From an uncultured Sphingomonadaceae bacterium (GTDB lineage: Bacteria > Pseudomonadota > Alphaproteobacteria > Sphingomonadales > Sphingomonadaceae): 26,635 nt of DNA. The stretch is taken from positions 1 to 26,635 of the forward strand of contig CAMLGC010000033.1 in NCBI GenBank assembly GCA_946479505.1, read 5' to 3'. Below the pieces are notes generated by a model. It made no database searches, had not been told where the DNA came from, and saw only the letters and a program-made list of their open reading frames with translations. The position numbers were made by a program, and so were the translations under genes. Positions 6,964 to 14,740 of the stretch are shown one piece after another (the first letter of the stretch is position 1; every line of letters starts with the position of its first letter).

Positions 6964-7433
6964 GCGAGCGTCCGTTCGAGCAGCTCGTTGCGGACGTGCG
7001 TCGCCTTGAGAGACAGCCGAACCTCGATGACGAACATCACGAGGCCGGAGACGATCAGCAGCATCGCCATGATGAAGATGAGCGCGACGATGGTGCCGAT
7101 GTGCAGCACCGCGAGTTCGCCGACGAAGAGCAACGCCACCACCGAGCAGGTCGCGATCGCGCTCGATACGCACAGGAAGAGCGCGGTGTTGATAACCTTC
7201 ATCCGCCGGTCGAGCAGGCGCAGCTCCCAGATATGACGATCGCGATCCTCCCCGGCCGAGCGCGGGTGCAATTGCTCGAGCGCGCGGGCGCGGTCGACGA
7301 CGCGGGCGAGCCGACCGACGAGCACGTTCAGCACCGCGCCGATGCCGGCGAGCATGAAGACCGGGCTCAACGAAAGCTGGATCGTCTGTGCGATCGTGGT
7401 GACGGCGGGGGACAGTTCCATGGTCACGTGCAT
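6960..7433 (-). CDS. DUF2721 family membrane protein
   Basis: This protein is about 157 residues long and belongs to the DUF2721 family. The N-terminal TTIAQTIQLSLSPVFMLAGIGAVLNVLVGRLARVVDRARAL is the family's signature first helix and LARVVDR loop. It is followed by two more membrane segments (INTALFLCVSSAIATCSVVALLFV and IGTIVALIFIMAMLLIVSGLVMFVIEV). A soluble charged loop with HPRSAGEDRDRHIWELRLLDRRMKV lies between. Start choice is uncertain: ATG at 7433 is used, ATG at 7421 begins closer to conserved sequence, and a GTG at 7463 is possible. It is coupled to the DUF4345 gene by a 4-bp overlap. No function is known for the family. Confidence 0.75.
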   Translation of the reverse strand: MHVTMELSPAVTTIAQTIQLSLSPVFMLAGIGAVLNVLVGRLARVVDRARALEQLHPRSAGEDRDRHIWELRLLDRRMKVINTALFLCVSSAIATCSVVALLFVGELAVLHIGTIVALIFIMAMLLIVSGLVMFVIEVRLSLKATHVRNELLERTLA

Positions 7434-7581
7434 GATGGGGCGAATCGCGCACGATGCAAGCACCTCCCGAGACGCGGGCTGCGTGACAGGGGCGGTGGCT
7501 GCTCACAAACGGCACGGCGCTCCTCCCGAAGCGTGGAGCCCGTCCACCAGTTGGTAAGCTGCCGGCATTAGGCTCGCCGCG

Positions 7582-8520
7582 ATGACCAAACCGATGCCGC
7601 TCGACGCCTTTGCGAGGCTGCCTGCGACCGCGCGCGCCATGACGCTCGACGGCCTGTCGGGATTGATCGACACGGTTGCGGCCGAGGCGCCGGCGAGCCA
7701 TCGCTTCCTGCGTTTTCAGTGGTTTGCGGCGGCACTCGAAGCCTATGGTGGCGAGGCGCGCACGATCGTGGTCGAGCGCGAGGGCGATCCGGTGATCGCG
7801 CTGCCGCTGATCGCGATCGGTCCGCGCTGGGCGCACCTTGCGGCCGTGCCCGGCTGTCATTTGCCGTTCCGCAGCTTCCCCATGAGCATCATTGCCGATC
7901 CTTCGCACGTCGCGATGTTGCTCGCCGAACTGGGCCGGCAAGCGAATGCAGTGCGGATCGGCCCCGTCCGCGACGGCGACGCGAGCGTCGCGCCCCTGAT
8001 CGAGGCGGCGCGGATGCGGGGCTGGGCGGTGGTCGATCGCGTGGTGGGCCACAATTCTCTGCTCGACAGCACGGCGGATACGTGGCCGCGTAGCTCGACG
8101 CTCGAGGAGAACCACGTCGATGAGAAACACCGCGCGTACGGTGGCGAGCTTGCCTGGCATCATGCGGATGGAGCCAAGCTGACCCGGATGTTCGACACCT
8201 TCGCGGCGATCGAGAACAACGGCCGGATCGCCAGCGATGGCGATGGCGGCCGCGACGCCGCATTCGCCCACCGAGCCCACGGGACGTTCTGGCGGGCGGC
8301 GGCAACCGATCCGGTGCTCGCCGAGATGTTTCGGGTGGCGCTGCCGACGATCGACGGGGGGCGGGACGCCTACAGCGACGAGCGCGAGATCGGCGCGGCG
8401 GCGGCGGCTGCACGTCGCGAATGGCTGCTCCTCCGGCCCGGGCTACCGGCGGCGGTCGGGCGGCTGATCGCCGGTCGATGGCGGCGCTCGGCGAACGCGG
8501 AGAACGTGCCTGCGGCGTAA
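7582..8520 (+). CDS. CelD/BcsL-like GNAT acetyltransferase, apparently missing an internal segment
   Basis: This 312-residue protein matches the pattern of CelD/BcsL-type acetyltransferases, a GNAT-fold group often linked to exopolysaccharide synthesis. Recognisable parts are the N-terminal [37 protein letters not shown] domain, the [18 protein letters not shown] segment, and the [14 protein letters not shown] stretch before the second domain. After [12 protein letters not shown] the protein jumps to [22 protein letters not shown], which resembles the extreme C-terminus. The family's usual strand-loop block that binds acetyl-CoA (about 55-60 residues, from memory) seems absent. The reading frame is intact, so it is either a deleted, inactive copy or a divergent form. 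ATG 7582 is the only good start. It stands alone before leuC. Confidence 0.6.
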   Translation: MTKPMPLDAFARLPATARAMTLDGLSGLIDTVAAEAPASHRFLRFQWFAAALEAYGGEARTIVVEREGDPVIALPLIAIGPRWAHLAAVPGCHLPFRSFPMSIIADPSHVAMLLAELGRQANAVRIGPVRDGDASVAPLIEAARMRGWAVVDRVVGHNSLLDSTADTWPRSSTLEENHVDEKHRAYGGELAWHHADGAKLTRMFDTFAAIENNGRIASDGDGGRDAAFAHRAHGTFWRAAATDPVLAEMFRVALPTIDGGRDAYSDEREIGAAAAAARREWLLLRPGLPAAVGRLIAGRWRRSANAENVPAA

Positions 8521-8572
8521 CAATCTTCCGCCGATGCTTGCGGAAGCGAACTTTTCGGTTATGGCCGCGACG

Positions 8573-10006
8573 ATGGGCACCCGATCGCTGACGCTCTACG
8601 AAAAGATCTGGAACGCGCACGTCGTCGCGCGGCGCGACGATGGCACCTGCCTGATCTATATCGACCGCCACCTCGTCCACGAGGTGACGAGCCCGCAGGC
8701 ATTCGAGGGGCTCCGCGCGGCGGGGCGCCGCGTGCGCCGGCCCGACCTGACGCTCGCGGTGCCCGATCACAACGTGCCGACGACGCCGCGGGTGGATGCG
8801 GCGGGCAACCGGTTGCCGATCGCCGACCGCGAAAGCGCCAACCAGCTCGCCGCGCTCGAGCGCAATACGGCCGAATTCGGGATCGACCACATCGATGCGA
8901 CCGCGCCCGAGCAGGGGATCGTCCACGTGATCGGGCCCGAGCTCGGCTTCACGCTGCCGGGAACCACGCTGGTCTGCGGGGACAGCCACACCTCCGCGCA
9001 CGGCGCGCTGGGCGCGCTCGCCTTCGGGATCGGGACGAGCGAGGTCGAGCACGTGCTCGCAACGCAGACATTGCTGCTCAGCCCCTCCAGGACGATGGAG
9101 GTTCGCGTCGAGGGCAGTCTCGGGTTCGGGGTGAGCGCGAAGGACGTGATCCTGGCGATCATCGGGAAGATCGGGGCGGCGGGCGGCACGGGGCACGTCA
9201 TCGAATATACCGGCAGCGTGATCCGCGGGCTTTCGGTCGAGGGGCGGCTGACGGTCGCCAATATGTCGATCGAGGGCGGCGCGCGCGCCGGGCTGATCGC
9301 GCCCGACGAGACGACCTTCGCCTATCTGAAGGACCGGCCGATGGCGCCGGTGGGCGAGAGCTGGGACAAGGCGGTCGCGTGGTGGAAGACGCTGCCGAGC
9401 GATCCCGGTGCGGCCTATGACAAGACGGTGACGCTCGATGCTACCGACATCGCGCCCGCGCTCACCTGGGGGACGAGCCCCGAGGACGTGGTGCCGATCA
9501 CTGGCGTGGTGCCCGATCCCGAGAGCTTCGCCGATGCCTCGAAGCGCGCGGCGGCGAGAAAGTCGCTCGATTATATGGGGCTGGCGCCGGGAACGCGGAT
9601 GCAGGACGTGCCGGTCAGCCACGTCTTCATCGGGAGCTGCACCAACAGCCGGATCGAGGATTTGCGCGCCGCCGCCTCGGTCGCGAACGGGCGGCACGTC
9701 GCGAGCGGGGTGCGCGCGCTCGTCGTGCCGGGCTCGGGACTGGTCAAGCGCGAGGCCGAGACGGAGGGGCTCGATCGCATCTTCACCGCCGCGGGGTTCG
9801 AGTGGCGCGAGCCGGGCTGCTCGATGTGCCTGGCGATGAATCCCGACAAGGTGCCGCCGGGCGAACGCTGCGCTTCCACATCGAACCGGAATTTCGTAGG
9901 ACGGCAGGGCCCGGGGGCGCGGACGCATCTGGTGTCGCCCGCAATGGCGGCCGCGGCGGCGGTGACGGGGAAATTGTCGGACGTCCGCGAGTTGATGCGG
10001 TCGTAA
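8573..10006 (+). CDS. leuC: 3-isopropylmalate dehydratase large subunit
   Basis: This 477-residue protein is the large subunit of isopropylmalate isomerase, which interconverts 2- and 3-isopropylmalate in leucine synthesis. It belongs to the aconitase superfamily. The [4Fe-4S] cysteines are visible: Cys356 in FIGSCTNSR, and Cys416 and Cys419 in [12 protein letters not shown]. Other hallmarks are VPDHNVPT near 63-70, the [23 protein letters not shown] segment, and the [20 protein letters not shown]-terminus. The ATG at 8573 gives the usual LeuC N-terminus ([12 protein letters not shown]); ATGs at 8561 and 8534 are in frame but add non-conserved residues. It heads a leucine operon with a micropeptide gene, leuD and an oxidoreductase, all on the same strand with gaps of 17 bp or less. 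Confidence 0.95.
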   Translation: MGTRSLTLYEKIWNAHVVARRDDGTCLIYIDRHLVHEVTSPQAFEGLRAAGRRVRRPDLTLAVPDHNVPTTPRVDAAGNRLPIADRESANQLAALERNTAEFGIDHIDATAPEQGIVHVIGPELGFTLPGTTLVCGDSHTSAHGALGALAFGIGTSEVEHVLATQTLLLSPSRTMEVRVEGSLGFGVSAKDVILAIIGKIGAAGGTGHVIEYTGSVIRGLSVEGRLTVANMSIEGGARAGLIAPDETTFAYLKDRPMAPVGESWDKAVAWWKTLPSDPGAAYDKTVTLDATDIAPALTWGTSPEDVVPITGVVPDPESFADASKRAAARKSLDYMGLAPGTRMQDVPVSHVFIGSCTNSRIEDLRAAASVANGRHVASGVRALVVPGSGLVKREAETEGLDRIFTAAGFEWREPGCSMCLAMNPDKVPPGERCASTSNRNFVGRQGPGARTHLVSPAMAAAAAVTGKLSDVRELMRS

Positions 10007-10023
10007 CGAAAAAGGGGTTGCAC

Positions 10024-10137
10024 ATGAAACGAGCCTTGGTCCTGCTCATCGCGGGCGCGGTGCTGAGCGGCGTTGCCGCCTATGCCGCCAGCGCCTCCGA
10101 CGCGACGCCCGAAACGCCCGCGGCGGTCGCGCCGTAA
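10024..10137 (+). CDS. 37-residue exported or membrane micropeptide between leuC and leuD
   Basis: This tiny ORF has a good ribosome binding site (AAAGGGG about 8 bases before the ATG) and a signal-peptide-like N-terminus: a positive start (MKR), the hydrophobic core [18 protein letters not shown], then an Ala/Pro/Thr-rich tail ([15 protein letters not shown]). An AYA-type cleavage site would leave a peptide of about 15 residues. It fills the 136-bp gap between leuC and leuD with 17-bp and 5-bp spacers, so it is co-transcribed. No known family. It could be a secreted peptide, a lipid-anchored or membrane micropeptide, or a by-product of the operon. The spacing and the RBS support translation. 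Confidence 0.6.
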   Translation: MKRALVLLIAGAVLSGVAAYAASASDATPETPAAVAP

Positions 10138-10142
10138 CGCCG

Positions 10143-10772
10143 ATGGAGCCGGTCAGCCAGGTTTCCGGCCGCGCCTATCCGTGGGGGGCGAAGAATGTCG
10201 ACACCGACGTCATCATCCCCGCGCACTGGCTCAAGACCGTCACGCGCACGGGGCTGGGCAGGGGCGCGTTCGAGACGGTGCGCGCCGAGCCCGGCAACCT
10301 CTTCGACGATCCGCGCTACGCCGGCGCGCCGATCCTGATCGCGGGAGACAATTTCGGCTGCGGATCGAGCCGCGAACATGCCGCCTGGGCGCTCGTCGAC
10401 ATGGGCGTGCGCGCGGTGATCGCGCCGAGCTTTTCGGACATCTTCTCGGGCAATGCCTTCAAGAACGGCATCGTGCCGGTGGTGCTGCCGCAGGAGGCGA
10501 TCGATCGGCTGATCGAGGTGGCGGAGGACGCGCCGATCACGATCGACCTCGAGACGATGACGGTCACCACGCCCTATCAGGATCGGTTTTCGTTCACGCT
10601 CGACCCGTTCCGCCGCGCCTGTCTGATCGAGGGGCTGGACGAGATCGGGCTGACGCTGGCACAAGGTACCGCGATTTCGAAATTCGAAGACGCTGCTGCG
10701 CAAAAGCGGCCGTGGATCGCGAGGGAGAGCGGATATGCGGGCGTTGCTGTCGAAGGCACCGGGCGGACCTGA
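10143..10772 (+). CDS. leuD: 3-isopropylmalate dehydratase small subunit
   Basis: This 209-residue protein is the swivelling small subunit that completes the active site with LeuC. Family marks are the N-terminal [16 protein letters not shown] segment, the [18 protein letters not shown] substrate-binding loop, and [25 protein letters not shown]. The C-terminal half has the [21 protein letters not shown] stretch, and 209 residues fits the usual length (about 200). It starts at ATG 10143, 5 bp after the micropeptide stop. Its 3' end overlaps the following oxidoreductase gene by 38 bp, which implies coupled expression. Confidence 0.95.
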   Translation: MEPVSQVSGRAYPWGAKNVDTDVIIPAHWLKTVTRTGLGRGAFETVRAEPGNLFDDPRYAGAPILIAGDNFGCGSSREHAAWALVDMGVRAVIAPSFSDIFSGNAFKNGIVPVVLPQEAIDRLIEVAEDAPITIDLETMTVTTPYQDRFSFTLDPFRRACLIEGLDEIGLTLAQGTAISKFEDAAAQKRPWIARESGYAGVAVEGTGRT

Positions 10773-11736
10773 AACTCTGGAATTGAGCGAGGCCGCCGAT
10801 CCGGTGGCGGCCGAGGGACAGGTGGTGGTCGCGATCCGCGCCTGCTCGATCAACTATCCTGACGTGCTCGTTATCGAGGACAGATATCAGTTCAAGCCCG
10901 AACGCCCATTCGCGCCCGGCGGCGAGATTGCGGGCGTGATCGAGAGCGTCGGCGAGGGTGTCGAGCGCTGGTCGGCGGGCGACCGCGTGATCGCGATGGT
11001 GGGCAATGGCGGGCTCGCCGAAAAGGTCGCGGTCGATACGGCGCGGCTCTATCGGCTGCCGGAGGACCGCAGCTTCGCCGAGGGCGCGGCGCTGCTCCTC
11101 ACCTACGCGACGACGATTCATGCGCTGCTCGATCGCGGGCACCTGAAGGAGGGGCATACGCTGCTGGTGCTCGGCGCGGCGGGGGGCGTGGGGCTGGCGG
11201 CGGTCGAGCTCGGCAAGGCGTTCGGCGCGCGGGTGATCGCGGCGGTGTCGTCCGAGGAGAAGGCGGCGGCAGCACGCGAGGCGGGGGCCGACGACGCACT
11301 GATTTACGGTCGCGCTCCCTTCGACAAGGCGCAGTCGAAGGCGCTGGCGGACCAGTTCAAGACGGCAGTGGGGCCTGCGGGGGCGGATGTGATCGTCGAT
11401 CCGGTCGGCGGCGATTATGCCGAGCCGGCGCTGCGCGCGATCGGTTGGGAAGGGCGCTATCTGGTGGTCGGCTTCCCGGCCGGCATCCCCAGGCTGCCGC
11501 TCAACCTCACCTTGCTCAAGAGCTGCGACGTGTGCGGCGTCTTCTGGGGCGCGTTCGCGGCGCGCGATCCCGACGCCAACCGTGCGCATGTCGAGCGGCT
11601 GTTCCGATTGTGGCAGGAAGGCCGTATCGCGCCGCGTGTCACCGAAACCTTCGCACTCGAACAGGGCGGCGAGGCGATTGCGCGGATGGCGGCACGCCAG
11701 GCGATCGGCAAGCTCGTGGTGACGATCGGCGGTTGA
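10735..11736 (+). CDS. MDR-family NADPH:quinone oxidoreductase
   Basis: This 333-residue protein belongs to the medium-chain dehydrogenase/reductase family, quinone-reductase-like subgroup. The N-terminal GroES-like catalytic domain has [19 protein letters not shown], then [18 protein letters not shown] and the [12 protein letters not shown] segment. The nucleotide-binding Rossmann motif LGAAGGVG is at 146-153, followed by [18 protein letters not shown]. There is no cysteine-rich zinc loop, so it is of the zinc-free type that uses NADPH to reduce quinones or enoyl compounds. A GGGAGAG ribosome site precedes ATG 10735. The start lies 38 bp inside leuD in another frame, so it belongs to the leucine operon transcript, though it has no known leucine-pathway role. 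The substrate is unknown. Confidence 0.85.
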   Translation: MRALLSKAPGGPETLELSEAADPVAAEGQVVVAIRACSINYPDVLVIEDRYQFKPERPFAPGGEIAGVIESVGEGVERWSAGDRVIAMVGNGGLAEKVAVDTARLYRLPEDRSFAEGAALLLTYATTIHALLDRGHLKEGHTLLVLGAAGGVGLAAVELGKAFGARVIAAVSSEEKAAAAREAGADDALIYGRAPFDKAQSKALADQFKTAVGPAGADVIVDPVGGDYAEPALRAIGWEGRYLVVGFPAGIPRLPLNLTLLKSCDVCGVFWGAFAARDPDANRAHVERLFRLWQEGRIAPRVTETFALEQGGEAIARMAARQAIGKLVVTIGG

Positions 11737-11807
11737 GCCGTTGCGCGGGGTTGCGCACGCTCCTATCTCAAGCGCAACGATTCCGGCGCAGTAGGGGATA
11801 GCCACCG

Positions 11808-12131
11808 ATGACCACCTTCGACGATCGCGAACGCGCGTTCGAGGGCAAATATGCCCGCGACGAAGAGATGGCGTTCCGCGTGACCGCGCGGCGCAACAAG
11901 CTGCTCGGCCAATGGGCGGCCGAGAAGATGCGGCTGACCCCCGAGGAGACCGACGCCTATGCGCGGGCGGTCGTCCATGCCGAGTTCGAGGAATCGGGTG
12001 ACGAGGACGTGATCCGCAAGCTGGTCGGCGATCTGACCGCAGCCGGGATCGACATCGACGAGGGCGAGGTGCGCGCCGCGCTCGACGACAAGATGATCGA
12101 GGCGCGCCGCCAGCTCATGTCGGAGCTTTGA
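11808..12131 (+). CDS. F1Fo-ATP synthase inhibitor zeta subunit (DUF1476)
   Basis: This 107-residue protein belongs to DUF1476. In Paracoccus denitrificans this family has been shown to be the zeta subunit, a natural inhibitor of F1Fo-ATPase hydrolysis in alphaproteobacteria (established knowledge of the family). The pattern is FDDRERAFEGKYARDEEMAFRVTARRNKLLGQWAA, the N-terminal inhibitory helix, followed by a helical bundle with KLVGDLTAAGIDIDEGEVRAALDDKM. It is soluble, charged and cytoplasmic. It is first in an operon with BolA (4-bp gap) and GrxD. An AGGGGA ribosome site lies about 9 bases upstream of ATG 11808. It is not near the atp genes in this window, as is usual for zeta. Confidence 0.9.
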   Translation: MTTFDDRERAFEGKYARDEEMAFRVTARRNKLLGQWAAEKMRLTPEETDAYARAVVHAEFEESGDEDVIRKLVGDLTAAGIDIDEGEVRAALDDKMIEARRQLMSEL

Positions 12132-12135
12132 GCCG

Positions 12136-12369
12136 ATGGCGATGCAGGCCGACGAGATCGAGACGCTGATCCGCGAGGCGATCCCCGATGCGCGCGTCGA
12201 GATCACCGATCTTGCCGGCGATGGCGACCATTATGCGGCGCGCGTGGTGAGCGAGAGTTTTCGGGGCGTGCCGCGCGTGCGCCAGCACCAGGCGGTCTAT
12301 GCCGCGCTGGGCGGTCGGATGGGCGGTGCGCTCCACGCGCTCCAGCTCACCACCGCAACGCCCGAGTAG
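12136..12369 (+). CDS. BolA family protein
   Basis: This 77-residue small protein has the BolA fold: an N-terminal helix IETLIREAIPDARVEI, a central strand region with TDLAGDGDHYAARVVSESFRGV, and the conserved RVRQHQAVYAALGGRMGGALHALQLTT motif. The histidine in the DHYAA loop and the one in HAL are candidate Fe-S ligands. BolA proteins pair with CGFS glutaredoxins to form [2Fe-2S] complexes for iron sensing and cluster delivery, which is supported here by GrxD lying 13 bp downstream. ATG 12136 is 4 bp after the zeta stop. Because it lies beside grxD it is probably the IbaG/YrbA-type or BolA2-like partner rather than E. coli BolA proper. Confidence 0.9.
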   Translation: MAMQADEIETLIREAIPDARVEITDLAGDGDHYAARVVSESFRGVPRVRQHQAVYAALGGRMGGALHALQLTTATPE

Positions 12370-12382
12370 AGGAGTGACGACG

Positions 12383-12715
12383 ATGACCGACGACGTTCAG
12401 GCCCGCATCGACGAGAAGGTGAAGGGGAGCGACGTGCTCCTGTTCATGAAGGGCAGCCCGCTTTTCCCGCAATGCGGCTTTTCCAGCCGCGCGGTGGCGA
12501 TCCTCCAGCATCTGGGGGCCGAGTTCGACAGTGTCGACGTGCTCCAGGATCAGGGCATCCGGCAGGGGATCAAAACCTATTCGGACTGGCCGACCATCCC
12601 GCAGCTCTACGTGATGGGCGAGTTCGTCGGCGGTTCGGACATCATGATGGAGATGTACGAATCGGGCGAGCTCAAGGAATTGCTCGAAACCAAGGGCGTT
12701 GCCAAGGCGGACTGA
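12383..12715 (+). CDS. grxD: Monothiol CGFS glutaredoxin
   Basis: This 110-residue Grx4-type glutaredoxin carries the FPQCGFSSRAV motif whose Cys binds a bridging [2Fe-2S] cluster with glutathione. The preceding VLLFMKGSPLFPQ and later WPTIPQLYVMGEFVGGSDIMMEMYESGEL are typical. GrxD moves Fe-S clusters and works with BolA. The ATG at 12383 has a GAGGAG ribosome site 8 bases upstream. It follows the BolA gene and is 21 bp before the glycosyltransferase gene. All family residues look intact. Confidence 0.95.
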   Translation: MTDDVQARIDEKVKGSDVLLFMKGSPLFPQCGFSSRAVAILQHLGAEFDSVDVLQDQGIRQGIKTYSDWPTIPQLYVMGEFVGGSDIMMEMYESGELKELLETKGVAKAD

Positions 12716-12736
12716 TCTTCACGGAGACGGCCCGCG

Positions 12737-14011
12737 ATGCTGCTCGACGACCAGGCCCGCGGCGATACGGACGGGCCGCTTCTCGTCTGCGACCTGACCC
12801 AGAGCTATTCGCCCACCGCCGGCGGTGGGATCGGCACCTATCTGCGCGAAAAGCGCGATTACGTGCTCGGACAGACGCCCCATCACCTGCTCCAGATCGT
12901 TCCCGGGGTCGAAGACAAGATCACCGTCGACGGTCGCCACATCTTCGCCGAGGTGGGGGCCGATCCGGTGCGCGGCAGCCCTAATTATCGCTTCATCCTG
13001 CGCACGCGCGTCGTGCGCGATCTGCTTGCGCGCTATCAGCCCGACATCGTCGAGTCGCTCTGTCCCTGGGTACTGCCCTGGACCGCGATCAACCACCGCC
13101 GGGCATTCCCGAGAACCGCGCTGGTGGCGGGATACCGCACCGACTTTCCCAACGCGCATGTCTATCGCGTCGGCAAGGACAAGTTCGGCCCCGGAATCGC
13201 TCGTGCGCTGCGCTGGCTGATCTACGGCTATGCCGAGATCACCTATCGCGAATTCGACTGGGTCTATACGCTGGGCGAGGACGCGAAGGCGGCGCTGGCG
13301 GCGCGCAAGATTCGGCGGACCGATATCCTGCCGCTGGGCGTCGATACCGATATCTTCACGCCCGCCGCGCGAGACCCCGGCTATCGCGCGTCGCTCGGCC
13401 TGGCGGGGGAGGGGCCGCTGCTCGTCTATGCCGGGCGGATCGACAACGAGAAGCGCGCGGATCGGCTGATCGACATGTTCCGCCGATTGCCGACCCAGCT
13501 CGACGCGGCGATGGTGATGATCGGCGACGGCAAGCTGCGTAGGCCGCTGGCTGAGGAAGCCGCCGGCCTGCCGATTGCCTTTCCCGGCTTCGAGACGGGG
13601 CGCCGCGACCTTGCGCGCGCGCTCGCGTCTTCGGATCTCTACGTCTCCGCGATGGCCGACGAGACCTTCGGCATCTCGGTGCTCGAGGCACAGGCGTGCG
13701 GGCTCCCCGTCATCGGCGTCGCGAGCGGGGCGATGCCCGATCGCGTACCCGAGGCGCTGGGGCTGCTCGGCCCGGTCGACGACACGCAGGCGATGGCGGA
13801 CAATGTCGCGGCGCTGTGGCAATCGGGCCGCGCAGACCGGATCGGCGCGGCGGCACGCGCCCATGTCGTTTCGCGCTATAGCTGGGCGCACACCTTCGAG
13901 ACGCTGTTCGGCGACATCTATCCCAAGGCGCTGCACCACGCCGCGGCGCGCGCGGCATCGGGGCGCGGATGGCGGTTCGAAGGCGTGGGAGAGCCGGTAG
14001 CGGCCGGGTGA
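12737..14011 (+). CDS. GT4-family glycosyltransferase
   Basis: This 424-residue GT-B fold retaining glycosyltransferase resembles family GT4. The N-terminal acceptor domain has SPTAGGGIGTYLREKRDYVLG (the GGIGTY loop near the start of GT4 proteins) and PDIVESLCPWVLPW. The C-terminal nucleotide-sugar domain has LLVYAGRIDNEKRADRLIDMFRRLP and the catalytic E-x7-E motif ADETFGISVLEAQACGLPVIG. It ends in a short low-complexity tail, then a strong hairpin. It uses an NDP-sugar to extend a lipid- or polysaccharide-type acceptor; the acceptor is unknown. ATG 12737 follows grxD by 21 bp, so it may be read through from the zeta-bolA-grxD operon, although its function is unrelated. No signal peptide or membrane helix is evident. 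Confidence 0.85.
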   Translation: MLLDDQARGDTDGPLLVCDLTQSYSPTAGGGIGTYLREKRDYVLGQTPHHLLQIVPGVEDKITVDGRHIFAEVGADPVRGSPNYRFILRTRVVRDLLARYQPDIVESLCPWVLPWTAINHRRAFPRTALVAGYRTDFPNAHVYRVGKDKFGPGIARALRWLIYGYAEITYREFDWVYTLGEDAKAALAARKIRRTDILPLGVDTDIFTPAARDPGYRASLGLAGEGPLLVYAGRIDNEKRADRLIDMFRRLPTQLDAAMVMIGDGKLRRPLAEEAAGLPIAFPGFETGRRDLARALASSDLYVSAMADETFGISVLEAQACGLPVIGVASGAMPDRVPEALGLLGPVDDTQAMADNVAALWQSGRADRIGAAARAHVVSRYSWAHTFETLFGDIYPKALHHAAARAASGRGWRFEGVGEPVAAG

Positions 14012-14055
14012 GGGTGGGCCGGCGCGAGATCGGAAGAAAGCGGCCGGCCCACCCT
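14011..14055 (+). terminator. Perfect 13-bp hairpin after the glycosyltransferase gene
   Basis: AGGGTGGGCCGGC (14011-14023) pairs exactly with GCCGGCCCACCCT (14043-14055) around a 19-base loop, starting at the last base of the GT stop codon. No U-tract follows, so it may act as a structural or Rho-assisted stop. Confidence 0.6.
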
Positions 14056-14317
14056 GCTGAAGCGTCGAACGCTCGGGGTGCGAAGGGTGATGCAGCCTGC
14101 GTGCCAGACGTGTGACGACGAGCAATTGCGCGGCACACGAAGGTTAACGGCGCGGCGACGCTCCACCGAACTGTAAAGCCCTTCGACACTCCTCGTCATG
14201 CCGGGCGCTTCCGACAGCCTGCCCGCCGCGGGCGTCGGCGCCCAGGCCGTGATCGAGGTCGACGGCGGACCGGGGGCTAGTGGTTTCCCGGATCGACGCA
14301 CCCCCTCGCATCGACTA
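14056..14317. other. Gene-free stretch before the BlaI operator
   Basis: Six-frame reading shows no protein-like frame with a start and RBS. The plus frame that enters the BlaI gene from 14198 is a non-coding extension. Base usage is ordinary GC-rich, and I see no RNA structure of note besides the flanking hairpin and operator. Confidence 0.4.
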
Positions 14318-14358
14318 TTGACTACAAGCGTAATCGGTGCGATTACATTTGTAGTCAA
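14318..14358 (+). promoter_or_regulatory. Double BlaI/MecI-type operator overlapping a promoter
   Basis: TTGACTACAAGCGTAATC (14318-14335) and GATTACATTTGTAGTCAA (14341-14358) form an inverted repeat that matches at 16 of 18 positions with a 5-bp centre. Each arm itself is a dyad: GATTACA-TT-TGTAGTC contains the TACAnnTGTA core known for BlaI/MecI operators, and the other arm is GACTACA-AG-CGTAATC. TTGACT (14318-14323) could be a -35 box, with GATTAC (14341-14346) 17 bases away as a poor -10. It lies directly before the blaI gene, so it suits autorepression. Confidence 0.8.
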
Positions 14359-14371
14359 AAGGAGGATGGCC

Positions 14372-14740
14372 GTGGCCGAGCGAATCAGTGATGCCGAGCA
14401 TGCGGTGATGGAGGTGCTGTGGGACGAAAGCCCGCTCACCGCGCAGGAGGTCGCCGAGCGGATTCCGCCCGAGCGCGACTGGAGCGCCAACACCGTCAAG
14501 ACGCTGCTCGGCCGGCTGCTCTCCAAGGAAGCGATCGCGCACGAGGCCGAGGGGCGCCGTTATCTCTATCGGCCGCTGGTCGAGCGCGAGGGCTATGTCG
14601 CGGGCGAATCGCGGCGGCTGATGGACCGGCTGTTCGGCGGCCGGCTCGCGCCGCTCGTCGCGCATCTCGCCGATCGCGACGAACTCACCGATGAGGACAT
14701 CGCCGAGATCGAGGCGCTGCTGAAAGGGCTCAAGGCATGA
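14372..14740 (+). CDS. blaI: BlaI/MecI/CopY family transcriptional repressor
   Basis: This 122-residue dimeric winged-helix repressor resembles BlaI/MecI. The DNA-binding part is ERISDAEHAVMEVLWDESPLTAQEVAERI followed by the recognition region DWSANTVKTLLGRLLSKEAI and the wing RRYLYRPLV. The C-terminal dimer domain contains GESRRLMDRLFGGRLAPLVAHLAD. The start is placed at GTG 14372, because the GGAGG motif (14361-14365) is then 6 bases away; it touches the in-frame ATG at 14366, which is too close for a normal RBS. The upstream double operator predicts autoregulation, and the next gene, an M56 protease overlapping it by 4 bp (ATGA), is the likely sensor that cleaves it. Its target stimulus is unknown: beta-lactam or another envelope signal. 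Confidence 0.9.
   Translation: MAERISDAEHAVMEVLWDESPLTAQEVAERIPPERDWSANTVKTLLGRLLSKEAIAHEAEGRRYLYRPLVEREGYVAGESRRLMDRLFGGRLAPLVAHLADRDELTDEDIAEIEALLKGLKA

Noticed and set aside
6964..8280. Long minus-strand frame extending upstream of the DUF4345 gene
   Set aside because: The part beyond 6963 runs antisense to DUF2721 and to the acetyltransferase and is rich in Arg/His, the usual sign of a GC-rich shadow frame.
7889..9928. 679-codon minus-strand frame opposite leuC
   Set aside because: Antisense to leuC with Arg/Pro/His-biased composition; leuC on the plus strand has clear cluster ligands.
12719..14125. 468-codon minus-strand frame opposite the glycosyltransferase
   Set aside because: Shadow of the GT4 gene; the plus strand has GT4 motifs and a good fit to family length.
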